A stretch of 64,000 nucleotides of DNA from an uncultured Bacteroidia bacterium (GTDB lineage Bacteria > Bacteroidota > Bacteroidia > NS11-12g > UBA955): positions 457,054-521,053 of the forward strand of contig CALSPH010000002.1 in the NCBI GenBank assembly GCA_943788195.1. The letters are read 5' to 3'. The notes below the pieces were generated by a model, which searched no databases, was not told where the DNA came from, and worked only from the letters and a program-made list of their open reading frames with translations. The position numbers and the translations under genes are program-made. This document shows, in pieces, positions 1-8,932 of the stretch; position 1 is the first letter of the stretch; every line of letters starts with the position of its first letter.

Positions 1-1
1 A

Positions 2-262
2 TTTCATATGCTTTTGGCAACAAATAACAACCCAAAAGTGTTTAACACACGAGAAGATTCTAAATACCCTGTTCCTTTTACCAAAACCATAGATCTTGGA
101 CCTACAATGATTGAAGGTCTGCCTTTGGCTATGAGTAAAATGAAAGTGGGCGGAGAATACCGCGTTTATATCCCATTTAATGTAGGCAAACTGCGTGGTG
201 CTAAACCAGGTGATGTTTCTATATTAAATATAGGAGACTTGGTTTCTAAGAAGGCCAATTAA
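2..262 (+). CDS. FKBP-like peptidyl-prolyl isomerase, C-terminal fragment
   Basis: The reading frame is open at the left edge, so this is the end of a longer gene; the ATG at 8 is probably internal. The segment with MIEGLPLAMSKMKVGGEYRV followed by YIPF resembles the end of FKBP-type prolyl isomerases, where a (V/I)xGW..AL..M..G.K....IP stretch lines the active site. Position 18 in this stretch is Leu rather than the usual Trp, and the typical LAYG after the IP is replaced by NVGKLRGAKPGDV. It may therefore be a diverged FKBP whose activity is uncertain. No signal peptide can be judged because the start lies outside the window. Confidence 0.55.
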   Translation, partial: FHMLLATNNNPKVFNTREDSKYPVPFTKTIDLGPTMIEGLPLAMSKMKVGGEYRVYIPFNVGKLRGAKPGDVSILNIGDLVSKKAN

Positions 263-268
263 TTCAAA

Positions 269-898
269 TCATTTAATTCCAAACTGCTGATATTCATCAA
301 CAGTTTTGTACTTTGAACGCTTTGGTATTGGATAAGGGTACTTATTCCGATACACAAAGGCGAAGATGAGACCAGCAATTGCTCCCAAGCCATGACTTTC
401 CCATGAAACACCTGGCGTTAAAGGCAATAAGCCAAAAACGAAACCCCCACCAAATAGCATTATGCTTACAGCGCCAATGGCCATGAGCCAGGGCCTTCTT
501 TTTAACATCCCTGAGACTAAGATATAAACCTGCACGGCATAAACCACCCCGCTTGCTCCAATATGATGGCTAGGCCTTGCAAAAAGCCAAACAAGCAATC
601 CTGTGGTTATCCATAGCGATATCAATACCTGTGTAGCAAACCTTTTGTGGCTGTAATACAACAATGCCAATAATGGCCCTAATACGGACAGATTCCCTAT
701 TAAATGACTTACGTCCCCATGCACTAATGGGCTTGTAATTATTCCATGCAAGAATTCAACTTTTCTTGGAAAGACCGCCAACCAGTAATCCTTGATTATC
801 CCATTGCTTTGTAAAAAATACAAGAAAAGTATGCTCAAACAAACATACAGCGGTACAAGAAACGTTTTTATGAAATGACTAGGGTTCCGTTGTACCAT
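269..898 (-). CDS. Rhomboid-family intramembrane serine protease
   Basis: This 209-residue multi-pass membrane protein carries the rhomboid signatures. HxxxN is seen at His65 and Asn69, the nucleophile motif GASG places the catalytic Ser at 116, and the catalytic His is at 169 in SHGLGAIAG. About six hydrophobic segments are visible, the size of a minimal bacterial rhomboid. The family cleaves transmembrane segments of membrane proteins; no substrate can be named here. The start overlaps the end of the GNAT gene by 31 bases, so the two are probably translated from one mRNA with the small T9SS gene further upstream. Confidence 0.88.
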   Translation of the reverse strand: MVQRNPSHFIKTFLVPLYVCLSILFLYFLQSNGIIKDYWLAVFPRKVEFLHGIITSPLVHGDVSHLIGNLSVLGPLLALLYYSHKRFATQVLISLWITTGLLVWLFARPSHHIGASGVVYAVQVYILVSGMLKRRPWLMAIGAVSIMLFGGGFVFGLLPLTPGVSWESHGLGAIAGLIFAFVYRNKYPYPIPKRSKYKTVDEYQQFGIK

Positions 899-1320
899 AT
901 TTTACTTATTTCGGCATGTTTATTTTCATAAAAATCAATTGCCCGCGTATTCCAATCCAATACTTGCCAATTCAATAATTTGCATTGGTTCCTACGCGCT
1001 AATTCAACTAATTCATCAAATAGCTTTCCCCCAATACCTTTGCTGCGATAAGCTGATTGAATATATAAATCTTCTAAGAACAGGCAGAGGCCTTTCCATG
1101 TTGAATACCGATAATAACAGAGGGCAAATCCAATTACTTTTTCACCATGTTCAACAACTAAAAAAGCGAACCGATCATTCAACCAGTCTTCTTTTAATTG
1201 ACTAGCATTATTAGTAACCGCTAAAGGTTCCTTTTCAAAATCCGCGAGTTCTTGAATCAAGGACATAACTTGGTCAAGGTGATTTAGATCACCTTCTAAA
1301 ATTTGATACGAATCTGGCAT
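868..1320 (-). CDS. GNAT family N-acetyltransferase
   Basis: The 150-residue protein is a single GNAT domain. The acetyl-CoA binding loop appears as the YRSKGIGGKL stretch (pattern R/Q-x-x-G-x-G/A), preceded by LFLEDLYI and followed by a conserved NTRAIDFYE helix. The LEDLYI and WNTRAIDFYE stretches resemble the spermidine/diamine acetyltransferase-like branch, but the acceptor cannot be told from sequence. It sits three bases after the stop of the small T9SS gene and overlaps the rhomboid gene downstream. Confidence 0.88.
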   Translation of the reverse strand: MPDSYQILEGDLNHLDQVMSLIQELADFEKEPLAVTNNASQLKEDWLNDRFAFLVVEHGEKVIGFALCYYRYSTWKGLCLFLEDLYIQSAYRSKGIGGKLFDELVELARRNQCKLLNWQVLDWNTRAIDFYENKHAEISKIWYNGTLVIS

Positions 1321-1323
1321 GTA

Positions 1324-1701
1324 TTATTTAACTACGAGTTTTTGAACTGCAGTCTTATCTCCTCTTGTCATCTTCATCAGATAAATTCCTTTATCCAAGC
1401 TTAACGTGCTCAAGTCTGCAGTAAAAGACCCTTTATCAAAGTCTTCCTTACTCAGTTTGTAAGTGAACACCACTTGACCCAACACATTACTGATGGTAAA
1501 AGTTACTGGGCTGATCGTTTCGTTGAAATTAACATTTACAACAAGCTTGTTTGATGAAAGTGGGTTTGGGTAAACTGTAAAAGGCATCAAATCAGCTGTT
1601 TCCATAGTAGAAGCTGGGTTATCTGCAATAACATGTGCTTGCACCATTGGATTTGGACCTAAGGCCAAAATCAATAAGATGATGATTACAATTCTTTTCA
1701 C
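1324..1701 (-). CDS. Small secreted protein that is mostly a T9SS type A sorting domain
   Basis: The 125-residue product has an N-terminal hydrophobic signal peptide (about residues 1-22, ending PMVQA). Nearly all the rest is a type A T9SS C-terminal domain, starting at VYPNPLSSNKL and ending in MKMTRGDKTAVQKLVVK. Such domains direct cargo through the type IX secretion system to the cell surface or medium. There is almost no room for a passenger, so it is either a tiny cell-surface protein or what remains of a larger cargo. It heads a tight minus-strand run with the GNAT and rhomboid genes. Confidence 0.8.
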   Translation of the reverse strand: MKRIVIIILLILALGPNPMVQAHVIADNPASTMETADLMPFTVYPNPLSSNKLVVNVNFNETISPVTFTISNVLGQVVFTYKLSKEDFDKGSFTADLSTLSLDKGIYLMKMTRGDKTAVQKLVVK

Positions 1702-1765
1702 TTACATGCAAATAAAACGATAAAAATCAAAAAATCCAATACTTTGCCCGTATTAGTTCGTCAAT

Positions 1766-3178
1766 TTATTCGATTACTTCATCAGGGTCACCCACCATAT
1801 CTTCTGGTCGAACCCAAGCATCAAACTGCTCTGCCGTCAATAATTCCAAGGCCAAAGCGGCTTCTTTAAGAGTGGAACCATCGGTATATGCCTTCTTGGC
1901 TATTTTAGCGGCATTATCATAGCCAATATGAGTATTTAAAGCAGTAACAAGCATTAAGGATTGATCCAATTTCGTTTTTATTACCTCATAATTAGGCTCT
2001 ATCCCAACCACACAATTATCATTAAATGAAAGACAAGCCTGCCCTAATAATCGGGCACTATCTAATACGTTTTTTGCAATCATGGGTTTGAACACATTTA
2101 ACTCGAAATGACCATTGCTACCGCCAATAGATACGGCCACATCATTCCCCATCACTTGCGCGCAAACCATGGTAAGTGCTTCCACTTGTGTCGGATTCAC
2201 TTTACCGGGCATAATTGAACTTCCAGGTTCATTTGCCGGAATGATCAATTCTCCAATTCCGCTACGTGGGCCGCTGCAAAGCATGCGAATATCATTTGCA
2301 ATTTTCATAAGGCTTACCGCAACCCGTTTTAACATGGAGTGCACTTCGACTAAAGAATCATGAGAAGCCAAAGCCTCAAACTTATTTGGAGCAGTCACTA
2401 TTTCAAATCCACATATTTCCGCAATGCGCTCTGCCACTAAAACCGCATAGCCCTTCGGTGTATTAATTCCTGTTCCAACTGCCGTTCCACCTAAAGCAAT
2501 TTCTCCTACCGCGGGTAAAGATGAATTAATGGCATCAATGCCTTTTCTCAATTGATGCTCATATCCACTGAATTCCTGTCCAAGCGTTATTGGTGTTGCA
2601 TCCATAAAGTGGGTTCTTCCAATTTTAATTACATCCTTAAAATCACGTGATTTGTGCTTCAAAGTTGTTTTAAGGGCCTGCATTCCTGGTAAGGTAAAAT
2701 CAATGATCTGCTTGTAAACCGAAATACTCATTGCGGTTGGAAAGGTATCGTTACTGCTTTGCGATTTATTTACATCATCATTGGGGTGCAAGGCTTTTTC
2801 CGTATCCGTTAATTTACCCCCATTGATCACATGTCCTCTATTGGCAATCACTTCATTCACATTCATATTGGTTTGTGTACCACTTCCAGTCTGCCAAATA
2901 ACCAAAGGGAATTGATCATCCCAATCACCATCCATAATTTCATTACAAACCAATCCGATTAAATCACACTTCTCTTCCGAAAGAACACCCAATTCAAAAT
3001 TGGCAATAGCAGCTGCTTTTTTAAGTACACCAAATGCCCGAATAATCTCAATTGGCATTCGCGCGGCTGGACCACCGATCTTAAAATTCTCTAAACTTCG
3101 TTGTGTTTGTGCCCCCCAATATTTATCAGCGGGAACATTTATTTCCCCCATGCTATCTTTTTCAATTCTGTATTCCAT
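1766..3178 (-). CDS. fumC: Class II fumarate hydratase
   Basis: The enzyme reversibly hydrates fumarate to L-malate in the TCA cycle. At 470 residues it has the normal class II length. Visible motifs are [14 protein letters not shown] near residues 97-110, [10 protein letters not shown] with the catalytic His at 190, and the superfamily signature [11 protein letters not shown] at 319-329, which contains the mobile-loop catalytic serine. It is cytoplasmic and needs no metal cluster. It stands alone on the minus strand, with a TACCTTTG -7 box about 20 bases before the ATG. Confidence 0.97.
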   Translation of the reverse strand: MEYRIEKDSMGEINVPADKYWGAQTQRSLENFKIGGPAARMPIEIIRAFGVLKKAAAIANFELGVLSEEKCDLIGLVCNEIMDGDWDDQFPLVIWQTGSGTQTNMNVNEVIANRGHVINGGKLTDTEKALHPNDDVNKSQSSNDTFPTAMSISVYKQIIDFTLPGMQALKTTLKHKSRDFKDVIKIGRTHFMDATPITLGQEFSGYEHQLRKGIDAINSSLPAVGEIALGGTAVGTGINTPKGYAVLVAERIAEICGFEIVTAPNKFEALASHDSLVEVHSMLKRVAVSLMKIANDIRMLCSGPRSGIGELIIPANEPGSSIMPGKVNPTQVEALTMVCAQVMGNDVAVSIGGSNGHFELNVFKPMIAKNVLDSARLLGQACLSFNDNCVVGIEPNYEVIKTKLDQSLMLVTALNTHIGYDNAAKIAKKAYTDGSTLKEAALALELLTAEQFDAWVRPEDMVGDPDEVIE

Positions 3179-3199
3179 TGTTGTCCAATTATCGTTTCA

Positions 3200-3207
3200 C
3201 AAAGGTA
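3200..3207 (-). promoter_or_regulatory. -7 promoter box of fumC (TACCTTTG)
   Basis: Reading the minus strand gives TACCTTTG, a full match to the Bacteroidota TAnnTTTG element, 21 bases before the fumC ATG. No TTG is seen at the usual 19-21 base distance upstream, so only the proximal element is supported. Confidence 0.5.
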
Positions 3208-3339
3208 TCTTTTTATACTATTTCGAACTAAAAATGTCCTGAATATTTGCGGACCGAAAAAGAACATAATTTTTACGTTCATCATACTTCTTGGTAAAAC
3301 CAAAAAAATATGTTTATTTGCATTATACCACAACCACCT

Positions 3340-3723
3340 ATGGAACGTATTAAACAAGAGCTCGAATTTATGTTAAATGCCTCTCCGGTTATTTTATATG
3401 ATTATATATCAAATACAAGTAACTTGGCGCAGTGGTTTTGTGATGACCTGAAAGTTAAGGATAGAGACCATTACGTATTTAGCTGGGATGACGAAGAACG
3501 AAGAGCTCATATTGAAAAACGCGTGCGTGGGAAACTGATTAAATGGTCATGGGAAGATGCTGCAAAAGGCGAATATCTAGAATTAGAAGTGGTAAAAGAC
3601 GATATGACTGGAGATGTACTCATTAAAGTCACCGATTTTTGTGATGAAGACGATGCAGAATCCAATGCAGAACTTTGGGCTGCTGATATCGAACACCTTG
3701 GTGGTGTTATCGGAGTACATTAA
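3340..3723 (+). CDS. START-like domain protein (SRPBCC superfamily)
   Basis: The frame extends up to an ATG at 3310, but the family begins near MERIKQELEF, so 3340 is preferred. The 127-residue product matches small Bacteroidota START-like proteins: an initial strand with LNASPVILYDYIS, then LAQWFCDDL, a central WDDEERRAHIEK hairpin and a C-terminal helix DIEHLGGVIG. The SRPBCC/START fold forms a hydrophobic cavity that binds a lipid-like or aromatic ligand; the ligand of this subgroup is unknown to me. It is cytoplasmic, acidic and apparently monocistronic. Confidence 0.8.
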   Translation: MERIKQELEFMLNASPVILYDYISNTSNLAQWFCDDLKVKDRDHYVFSWDDEERRAHIEKRVRGKLIKWSWEDAAKGEYLELEVVKDDMTGDVLIKVTDFCDEDDAESNAELWAADIEHLGGVIGVH

Positions 3724-3730
3724 TGCATCC

Positions 3731-5098
3731 TTAAATCTTATCAAACATAAACCTCACTTGGTCTGTCCCATCGGATGTTACCATAATATATCTTCCTTTG
3801 GATAGGAAGTCCAATGCTATTTTATCATCCGTTCGGATTTGTTTAGTGAACAACAATCTGCCTTGCAAATCATAAATGGAGGATGTTAGTATTTGGTTTG
3901 TTTCATTTGAATGAACCGAAATGTATTCTGTCACAGGATTGGGCAATAGCAGGAGTTGCTTTTTATTTAAGTCTTTAACGTCTGAGGTATTATCCACCCG
4001 TATTAATGCGTTTGATGTGGTATCCCATGAATTGACAAATCGACTTACCGTAAATTTAACATCATACCAACCCGAATCGGTAAACACAACTTCAACATCT
4101 TCATCGGTGGAAGAAGTGCCATTCACGAAAGTGGCATTACTTGGACTAAAGCTCCATGCATAAGTCCATCCAAAATTTGGCACAGTAGCATTGCTAAACT
4201 TAAAGGTATCCTTATTTTTCACACCCATGGTACGATCTACGGTATACGACACTCTTGGGCCAAATCCACCCCCTGGAGGGCCTAGACTGCGCACCGAATC
4301 ACGATACTTTATTTGGGACGGTGTAAAATTACCCGCTAGTAATGCTCCCGTTATTTGTAAAATGGGTTGTTCTTCTAAATCACTTAACCATTTTATTTCC
4401 CTTCGATTGGCCGGAAAACCAAATGACACAAACTGCGTTACTAAGCTGTCTGTTTCTAGAATATCACTTTTAATACGTAAACAATTTAAATCATCTTTAT
4501 ACGGTGTGCTAATTTTACCCCAACCATCCACATGATTCACTCTTTTGCCTTGTTGAATAAAGGAACCCAAGGTTGGAATAGTTGTGGCAACTCTAAAATC
4601 ATCTGAGTCGTGCTGATTAAATACTAAGGGAAGTTTATAAACCCGATCTGGATTGCTGTAATCTGAAGCCAAAGGAATTGATGAGGTAGTAAATCCTGTC
4701 CCCTCCGCAGTATATCGATCCGTCCTTGTGCGATAAAAAGTATATGCATTGGTAATACTGAGTATTCCAAAATTAAGCGTATCAGCTGTCTTTAAACCAG
4801 TTGCGCCAAAAAACTGGGAATAAAATAAATAAGGTGTTCGTATAAAGCTTTTATACTCGTCAACCCCTTGACCAGTGGGCCGAAGCGTCTTATAATTCCA
4901 AGATTGATTCGCTCCTGTTTGGTTGGTGTTTATTAACGGATTGTTGGTTGTACTAAAGCGGAACGTATCTCCTGAACTGGGTAAATCGCTACTTGTAATA
5001 GTAATTTGCCCAAACATCGTGAAAGGATTGATAATTAAAAAGCCTATAAGAAATAGGCCTATTGATTTGATACCATGCATGGAACAAATATCGTTCAT
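3731..5098 (-). CDS. T9SS type A sorting domain protein with PKD-like domain
   Basis: The 455-residue secreted protein may begin at Met1 or at Met7 (MHGIKSIG, 5080), which gives a cleaner signal peptide ending near MFGQ. Residues about 40-280 form a passenger I do not recognise. Around residues 300-370 a PKD-like beta domain is suggested by TYAWSFSP, VEVVFTDSGWYDVKFTVS. The last 75 residues (LLPNPVTEYISVHS to the end) are a type A T9SS sorting tail. It is divergent from the M1 peptidase gene with only 48 bases between starts, so a shared control region is possible. The function is unknown. Confidence 0.8.
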   Translation of the reverse strand: MNDICSMHGIKSIGLFLIGFLIINPFTMFGQITITSSDLPSSGDTFRFSTTNNPLINTNQTGANQSWNYKTLRPTGQGVDEYKSFIRTPYLFYSQFFGATGLKTADTLNFGILSITNAYTFYRTRTDRYTAEGTGFTTSSIPLASDYSNPDRVYKLPLVFNQHDSDDFRVATTIPTLGSFIQQGKRVNHVDGWGKISTPYKDDLNCLRIKSDILETDSLVTQFVSFGFPANRREIKWLSDLEEQPILQITGALLAGNFTPSQIKYRDSVRSLGPPGGGFGPRVSYTVDRTMGVKNKDTFKFSNATVPNFGWTYAWSFSPSNATFVNGTSSTDEDVEVVFTDSGWYDVKFTVSRFVNSWDTTSNALIRVDNTSDVKDLNKKQLLLLPNPVTEYISVHSNETNQILTSSIYDLQGRLLFTKQIRTDDKIALDFLSKGRYIMVTSDGTDQVRFMFDKI

Positions 5099-5146
5099 TC
5101 AATTTGGATTATCAATTTGAAGAAAGTATTAACTTTACCGACCCAT

Positions 5147-7531
5147 ATGTTGAAATTAATAAAATTAAAGAACCTGCTCATGATGGTATGCATCGGAGTA
5201 AGCACATTAGCCCAGGCAGATGACCTATATCCAAACCCGGATAAACGATCGGATAGTTTTCAATTACTTCACACGCACTTGGAAATGGATTTCCGCACGA
5301 TTAGTTCGGGCCAGTTTAGTGCAAGGGCCAGCTTGAAATTATTGGCAAAAATGGATAACATCAATTCCGTTCGTGTTGATTTAGAGCGCCTTACAGTAGA
5401 TTCTGTCTTGTGTAATTCCGTTAAATGCACCTTTACGTACAATTTTAAAAATATCAATTGCACCCTTCCAAGCACCAAAAATACAGGTGACAGTATTCAT
5501 CTAGAAATATTTTACCAAGGAGCACCAGGTAAAGACGCCAGTGGGTTTGGTGGGTTCTACTTTACCAATGATTATGCTTTTGCGATAGGTGTGGGTTTTA
5601 GAGCAGACCCCCACCCTTTTGGACGGTCATGGTTTCCTTGCTTTGACAACTTTGTGATGAAATCTACCTATTCCTATGATGTTACAACCGATACGGGTTA
5701 TGCAGCCATTTGCGGAGGCGCATTAGAGAGTAAAACAATCAATGGCAATACTATAGCATGGAAGTATCGTTTGAATCAACCTATTCCAAGTTACTTGGCC
5801 TCCATAAGTGTGAGCCGATATGAGCTACTCGAAGGTCAAATGAACACACTGCAAGGAAAAATACCGTTTATTCTTGCTGCTCAGGCAAAAGATACCCAGA
5901 ATCTCACGGCTAGTTTTGCTAATTTCAATGGTGCAGTAAATGCCTTTATTCATTATTATGGCGATTATTTCTGGGATCGTCTGGGATACAATTGTGTGCC
6001 TTTTAATGGCGGAGCAATGGAACACGCATGCAATATCAGCTATCCATTATTTGCGATTGACGGTACGTTAGACAGAGAAGATCTCATGGCTCATGAACTG
6101 GCACATCACTGGTGGGGCAATAACATCACATGTAAAACTCAAGAAGACATGTGGATTAACGAGGGTTGGGCCAGCTACAGCGAAAAGCTTTTTAACGAAT
6201 ATGTGTATGGTAAAGCAAGGTATCGGCAAAAAGTAGAAGAAACCCATCGCAATGTATTACAGTTTGCGCATATCACAGATGGTTCAGTTCTTCCAGTAAG
6301 TGGTGTAGATCACGGAAACACCTATGGACGGCATGTCTATAGAAAAGGCGCAGACATTGCGCATACCTTGCGTTTTTACATGGGTGATACTGCATTTTTT
6401 AAAGCCATTAAATCCATCATGTCGACCAACAATTTTGGCAATATGGACAGTAAAGAACTGATGGATTCTTTCCAAACATTTACACCCACCGACCTGAGTC
6501 ATTTCTACAAGGGCTGGGTGATCGGGAAAGGGTTCCCGCATTTATCTGTTAAGACATGGAGCACGCAAAAACAAAATACAGGTTTCAAAACCAGTGTAGG
6601 TATCCTTCAGCGAAACCGCTGGGACGGCACACCGCATGAAAAAATACCTGTTGAAGTAAATCTTCTAAAACCCGACTTCACTTGGGAAAGCCAAACAGTA
6701 ATGGCAACAAAGTTTCAATCGAATTTTGATTTTGACTTGGATTTTGAACCGATTTGGGTTGGTTTAGATCTAGATGCTAAACTATCCGATGCTACCACAG
6801 ATACTTTTCGCACAATCAGAGCTAAAGGTACGTACTCCTTTGATGATGGCCTGATGGAAATAGATGTGAAAGAAATTGGGAGTCCCACTTTTGTGCATAT
6901 CACGCATAACTGGTTGGCTGCAGATGTGAGTACACAAATAGGCCAACTACCTGTTCTATCGCGAGATCGCTATTGGACGGTTTCGGGTGTATTCAAAGAC
7001 GGTTTTAATGCAAGCGCTACCATTCAATACAATGGTAGAACCACGCAGGCTTCTGGAGATTTCTTCTTGGATAATCAATTGATTAAAGGAACTGAGGATA
7101 GCCTCACCCTTATGTATCGTGAAGATATGTTCAGCCCATGGGTTGTTGCAGATGCAATCAAAGAAATGGGACCTTCTAAATTTGACCGCGGAGGCAGTTT
7201 TACTATAAACCAATTAAAGGTTGGTGAATACACCTTAGCCATGTACAGTCAAGCGTTAACTAGTAATCAAATCAACAGCAATGCTTCTAAAATTGAGATT
7301 TATCCCAATCCAGTGATAGACATGGTTCATTTAGATTTTGTCAGTTTTAATAATCCAGGTTACATCATCATAACCGACTCTACGGGTAAAATTATTCTAA
7401 AAAAATCGATCCGCAACACCCAAAACAATTTGGATATTGATACAAAGAACTGGGCAGCAGGAACCTATGCGATTGTATTGCAATACCCCGAGGGGAACAG
7501 TTCGAAAGCCAGTTTTGTGGTAACGAAATAA
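5147..7531 (+). CDS. Secreted M1-family metallopeptidase with T9SS tail
   Basis: The frame begins at 5075, but the ATG at 5147 starts a good signal peptide (MLKLIKLKNLLMMV, cleavage after LAQA) and is chosen, giving 794 residues. The M1 zinc site is HELAH at 316-320 followed by the third ligand Glu339 in WINEGWASY, 18 residues on. The upstream exopeptidase motif is GGAME followed by His, where the family has GAMEN. The final 75 residues (IYPNPVIDMVHLDF to VVTK) are a type A T9SS sorting domain. It probably trims or degrades peptides at the cell surface. Asn to His in GAMEN could alter its substrate or activity. Confidence 0.9.
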   Translation: MLKLIKLKNLLMMVCIGVSTLAQADDLYPNPDKRSDSFQLLHTHLEMDFRTISSGQFSARASLKLLAKMDNINSVRVDLERLTVDSVLCNSVKCTFTYNFKNINCTLPSTKNTGDSIHLEIFYQGAPGKDASGFGGFYFTNDYAFAIGVGFRADPHPFGRSWFPCFDNFVMKSTYSYDVTTDTGYAAICGGALESKTINGNTIAWKYRLNQPIPSYLASISVSRYELLEGQMNTLQGKIPFILAAQAKDTQNLTASFANFNGAVNAFIHYYGDYFWDRLGYNCVPFNGGAMEHACNISYPLFAIDGTLDREDLMAHELAHHWWGNNITCKTQEDMWINEGWASYSEKLFNEYVYGKARYRQKVEETHRNVLQFAHITDGSVLPVSGVDHGNTYGRHVYRKGADIAHTLRFYMGDTAFFKAIKSIMSTNNFGNMDSKELMDSFQTFTPTDLSHFYKGWVIGKGFPHLSVKTWSTQKQNTGFKTSVGILQRNRWDGTPHEKIPVEVNLLKPDFTWESQTVMATKFQSNFDFDLDFEPIWVGLDLDAKLSDATTDTFRTIRAKGTYSFDDGLMEIDVKEIGSPTFVHITHNWLAADVSTQIGQLPVLSRDRYWTVSGVFKDGFNASATIQYNGRTTQASGDFFLDNQLIKGTEDSLTLMYREDMFSPWVVADAIKEMGPSKFDRGGSFTINQLKVGEYTLAMYSQALTSNQINSNASKIEIYPNPVIDMVHLDFVSFNNPGYIIITDSTGKIILKKSIRNTQNNLDIDTKNWAAGTYAIVLQYPEGNSSKASFVVTK

Positions 7532-7545
7532 AAAATTGAATAGGA

Positions 7546-7575
7546 TTGAAAAATTAGCTTAACGCATTATCTTTG
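7546..7575 (+). promoter_or_regulatory. Promoter of tRNA-Cys (TTG-N19-TATCTTTG)
   Basis: A TTG at 7546-7548 is followed by exactly 19 bases and TATCTTTG at 7568-7575, an ideal Bacteroidota -33/-7 pair. The -7 box ends 13 bases before the mature tRNA 5' end, the correct place for a short leader. Confidence 0.75.
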
Positions 7576-7588
7576 CGACACCTTAACA

Positions 7589-7659
7589 GGTCAGATGGCC
7601 GAGTGGTTAGGCTCAGCTCTGCAAAAGCTGCTACACCGGTTCGAATCCGGTTCTGACCT
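7589..7659 (+). tRNA. tRNA-Cys (anticodon GCA)
   Basis: A full cloverleaf can be folded. The acceptor stem is GGTCAGA with TCTGACC. The D stem is GCC with GGC around AGTGGTTA. The anticodon stem is CAGCT with AGCTG around loop CTGCAAA, giving anticodon GCA. The T stem is ACCGG with CCGGT around TTCGAAT. The discriminator base is T (U73), a known identity element for cysteinyl-tRNA synthetase. CCA is not encoded, so it must be added after transcription. Confidence 0.96.
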
Positions 7660-7672
7660 CAAACAAATAAAG

Positions 7673-7695
7673 AAGCACCGAAAGGTGCTTTTTTT
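7673..7695 (+). terminator. Rho-independent terminator after tRNA-Cys
   Basis: The hairpin AAGCACC-GAAA-GGTGCTT is followed directly by a T tract, 13 bases after the tRNA end. The same hairpin occurs again at 7833-7855. Confidence 0.9.
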
Positions 7696-7804
7696 ATGCG
7701 CAAGGAAATGAGTGATGTTCACATCAACGAAATTGAGTGTTACATAAAAAGAGAACTTGTTCTTCTTTTTTGTTTGAAACCCCACGCTTTCGGATCATGA
7801 AAAT

Positions 7805-7855
7805 AATCCGGTACTGACCTCAAATATAAAAGAAGCACCGAAAGGTGCTTTTTTT
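7805..7855 (+). repeat. Duplicated 3' end of tRNA-Cys plus its terminator
   Basis: These 51 bases repeat 7644-7695 with one substitution and small changes in the A-rich linker. The copy holds the tRNA segment AATCCGGTACTGACCTC and then the whole terminator hairpin and T tract (7833-7855). The two copies are direct repeats about 110 bases apart. The copy lacks the rest of a tRNA, so it is not a functional gene. It looks like an integration scar at a tRNA 3' end, or the stump of a deleted tandem tRNA. The DNA between the copies (7696-7804) holds only a short open stretch of about 35 codons that I do not recognise. Confidence 0.85.
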
Positions 7856-7954
7856 GTTTTTAAACCCTTTTGGCAGAACATAGATAATCTGGTTTACGTC
7901 ACTATTAAGTCATACCCAATTGAAATTCTCCTTTATTACCTATATTTGAAGGAA

Positions 7955-8341
7955 GTGAACAGAGCCAAGATTATTCTATTTCTTATTTTCTATCTGTTGA
8001 GCAATGTAGGCTTCTTTGCAAACCTGCATTACTGCGGTAATGATATTGCAGATATTTCTGTTATTGGAATCTTTGGCGAAAATTCTTGTGCTTGTGGAGA
8101 AGGAATGATTGAAGGAGGATGTTGTTCTGAACAACAAATTACCTACAAAGTGGATACAGACCACTTATATAAGTATGAAAGCCCTGCAATACATAACCCA
8201 ATTACATTTGATGTCTTAATCACAAATCCAGTCAATGCAATTCAGGTATTGGCAACTACACCAGATCTTCTATTCTGGTTAAGGCCTAAACCGAAAGAAC
8301 AAATAGACTATAGGCACCTTTCGTGTATTTTTTTAATTTGA
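7955..8341 (+). CDS. HYC_CC_PP family small exported protein
   Basis: The frame can be read from a TTG at 7946, but that codon lies inside a perfect -7 box (TATATTTG, 7941-7948), so the GTG at 7955 is preferred. The product is about 128 residues with an N-terminal hydrophobic export segment ending near FFANL. The cysteine and histidine motifs of the Bacteroidota HYC_CC_PP family follow: HYCG, then a CAC, then GGCC. Members often lie next to metal-handling genes, so a metal (perhaps copper) role is likely but unproven. It precedes an MbnP-family gene, which supports that reading. Confidence 0.65.
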   Translation: MNRAKIILFLIFYLLSNVGFFANLHYCGNDIADISVIGIFGENSCACGEGMIEGGCCSEQQITYKVDTDHLYKYESPAIHNPITFDVLITNPVNAIQVLATTPDLLFWLRPKPKEQIDYRHLSCIFLI

Positions 8342-8418
8342 TCCCCTTTCAACAATCAAGGGATTAAGCTTATTCTATCTGGCTACATTAGATGGAGATA
8401 AAAATTAAAAAAAATACA

Positions 8419-8907
8419 ATGAAAAAAAATTATTACAAAATCATAGGGTTAATCATCGCGTTAACCTGCATTACATCTGTCAATGCAAAAACACTTGTTA
8501 AACTAAAAATCAATCACAAAATGGGTGATATGGCTTATGCTAAAAACACTCAATCAACAAACAATCTTGGGCAAAATTATGATATCAATCGTTTAGAGTA
8601 CTACGTCAGCAACATTATTGTTGGTCACGATGGAGGAGCCTTAGATACTATAAAAAATAAAATCCTACTCATCAATCCGTCAGGCAGTTTTGAAACATAC
8701 ACATTGGATTCACTTAATTTTACCACCATAGAATTTATTCAATTTTCCATTGGAGTAGATCCAATATATAACCACTCTAATCCAACTGGGTATGCGCCAG
8801 GTCATCCACTAGCACCCAAATCACCAACTATGCATTGGGGTTGGACAGCAGGATATCGTTTTGTGGCTATTGAAGGAAAATCGGGTACAAGTATGACAAA
8901 TCCATGA
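8419..8907 (+). CDS. MbnP-family protein, shortened at the C terminus
   Basis: The ATG at 8419 (MKKNYYKIIG) starts a signal peptide ending SVNA. The INRLEYYVSN motif, followed by FSIGVD, HPLAP, MHWGW and GYRFVAIEG, is characteristic of the MbnP copper-binding family, first named from methanobactin operons. Family members as I know them run about 250 residues or more, with a further beta domain after the EG motif. This one stops after only about 163 residues, and neither other frame continues the domain before the next gene. It is therefore probably truncated by a deletion, possibly non-functional. Confidence 0.7.
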   Translation: MKKNYYKIIGLIIALTCITSVNAKTLVKLKINHKMGDMAYAKNTQSTNNLGQNYDINRLEYYVSNIIVGHDGGALDTIKNKILLINPSGSFETYTLDSLNFTTIEFIQFSIGVDPIYNHSNPTGYAPGHPLAPKSPTMHWGWTAGYRFVAIEGKSGTSMTNP

Positions 8908-8932
8908 CATCGACTTACTTAATTTTGAACCA

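Noticed and set aside
3139-3357. A 72-codon minus-strand frame between fumC and the START-like gene
   Set aside because: It overlaps the fumC start, runs over the fumC -7 box and resembles no protein.
7696-7804. A possible small protein between the two tRNA-Cys 3' copies
   Set aside because: Only about 35 codons are open and nothing matches a known family; it is better seen as a remnant.
7589-7855. A CRISPR-like or IS-flanked structure around the duplicated terminator
   Set aside because: There are only two copies, both explained by the tRNA 3' end and terminator, with no inverted ends or transposase.
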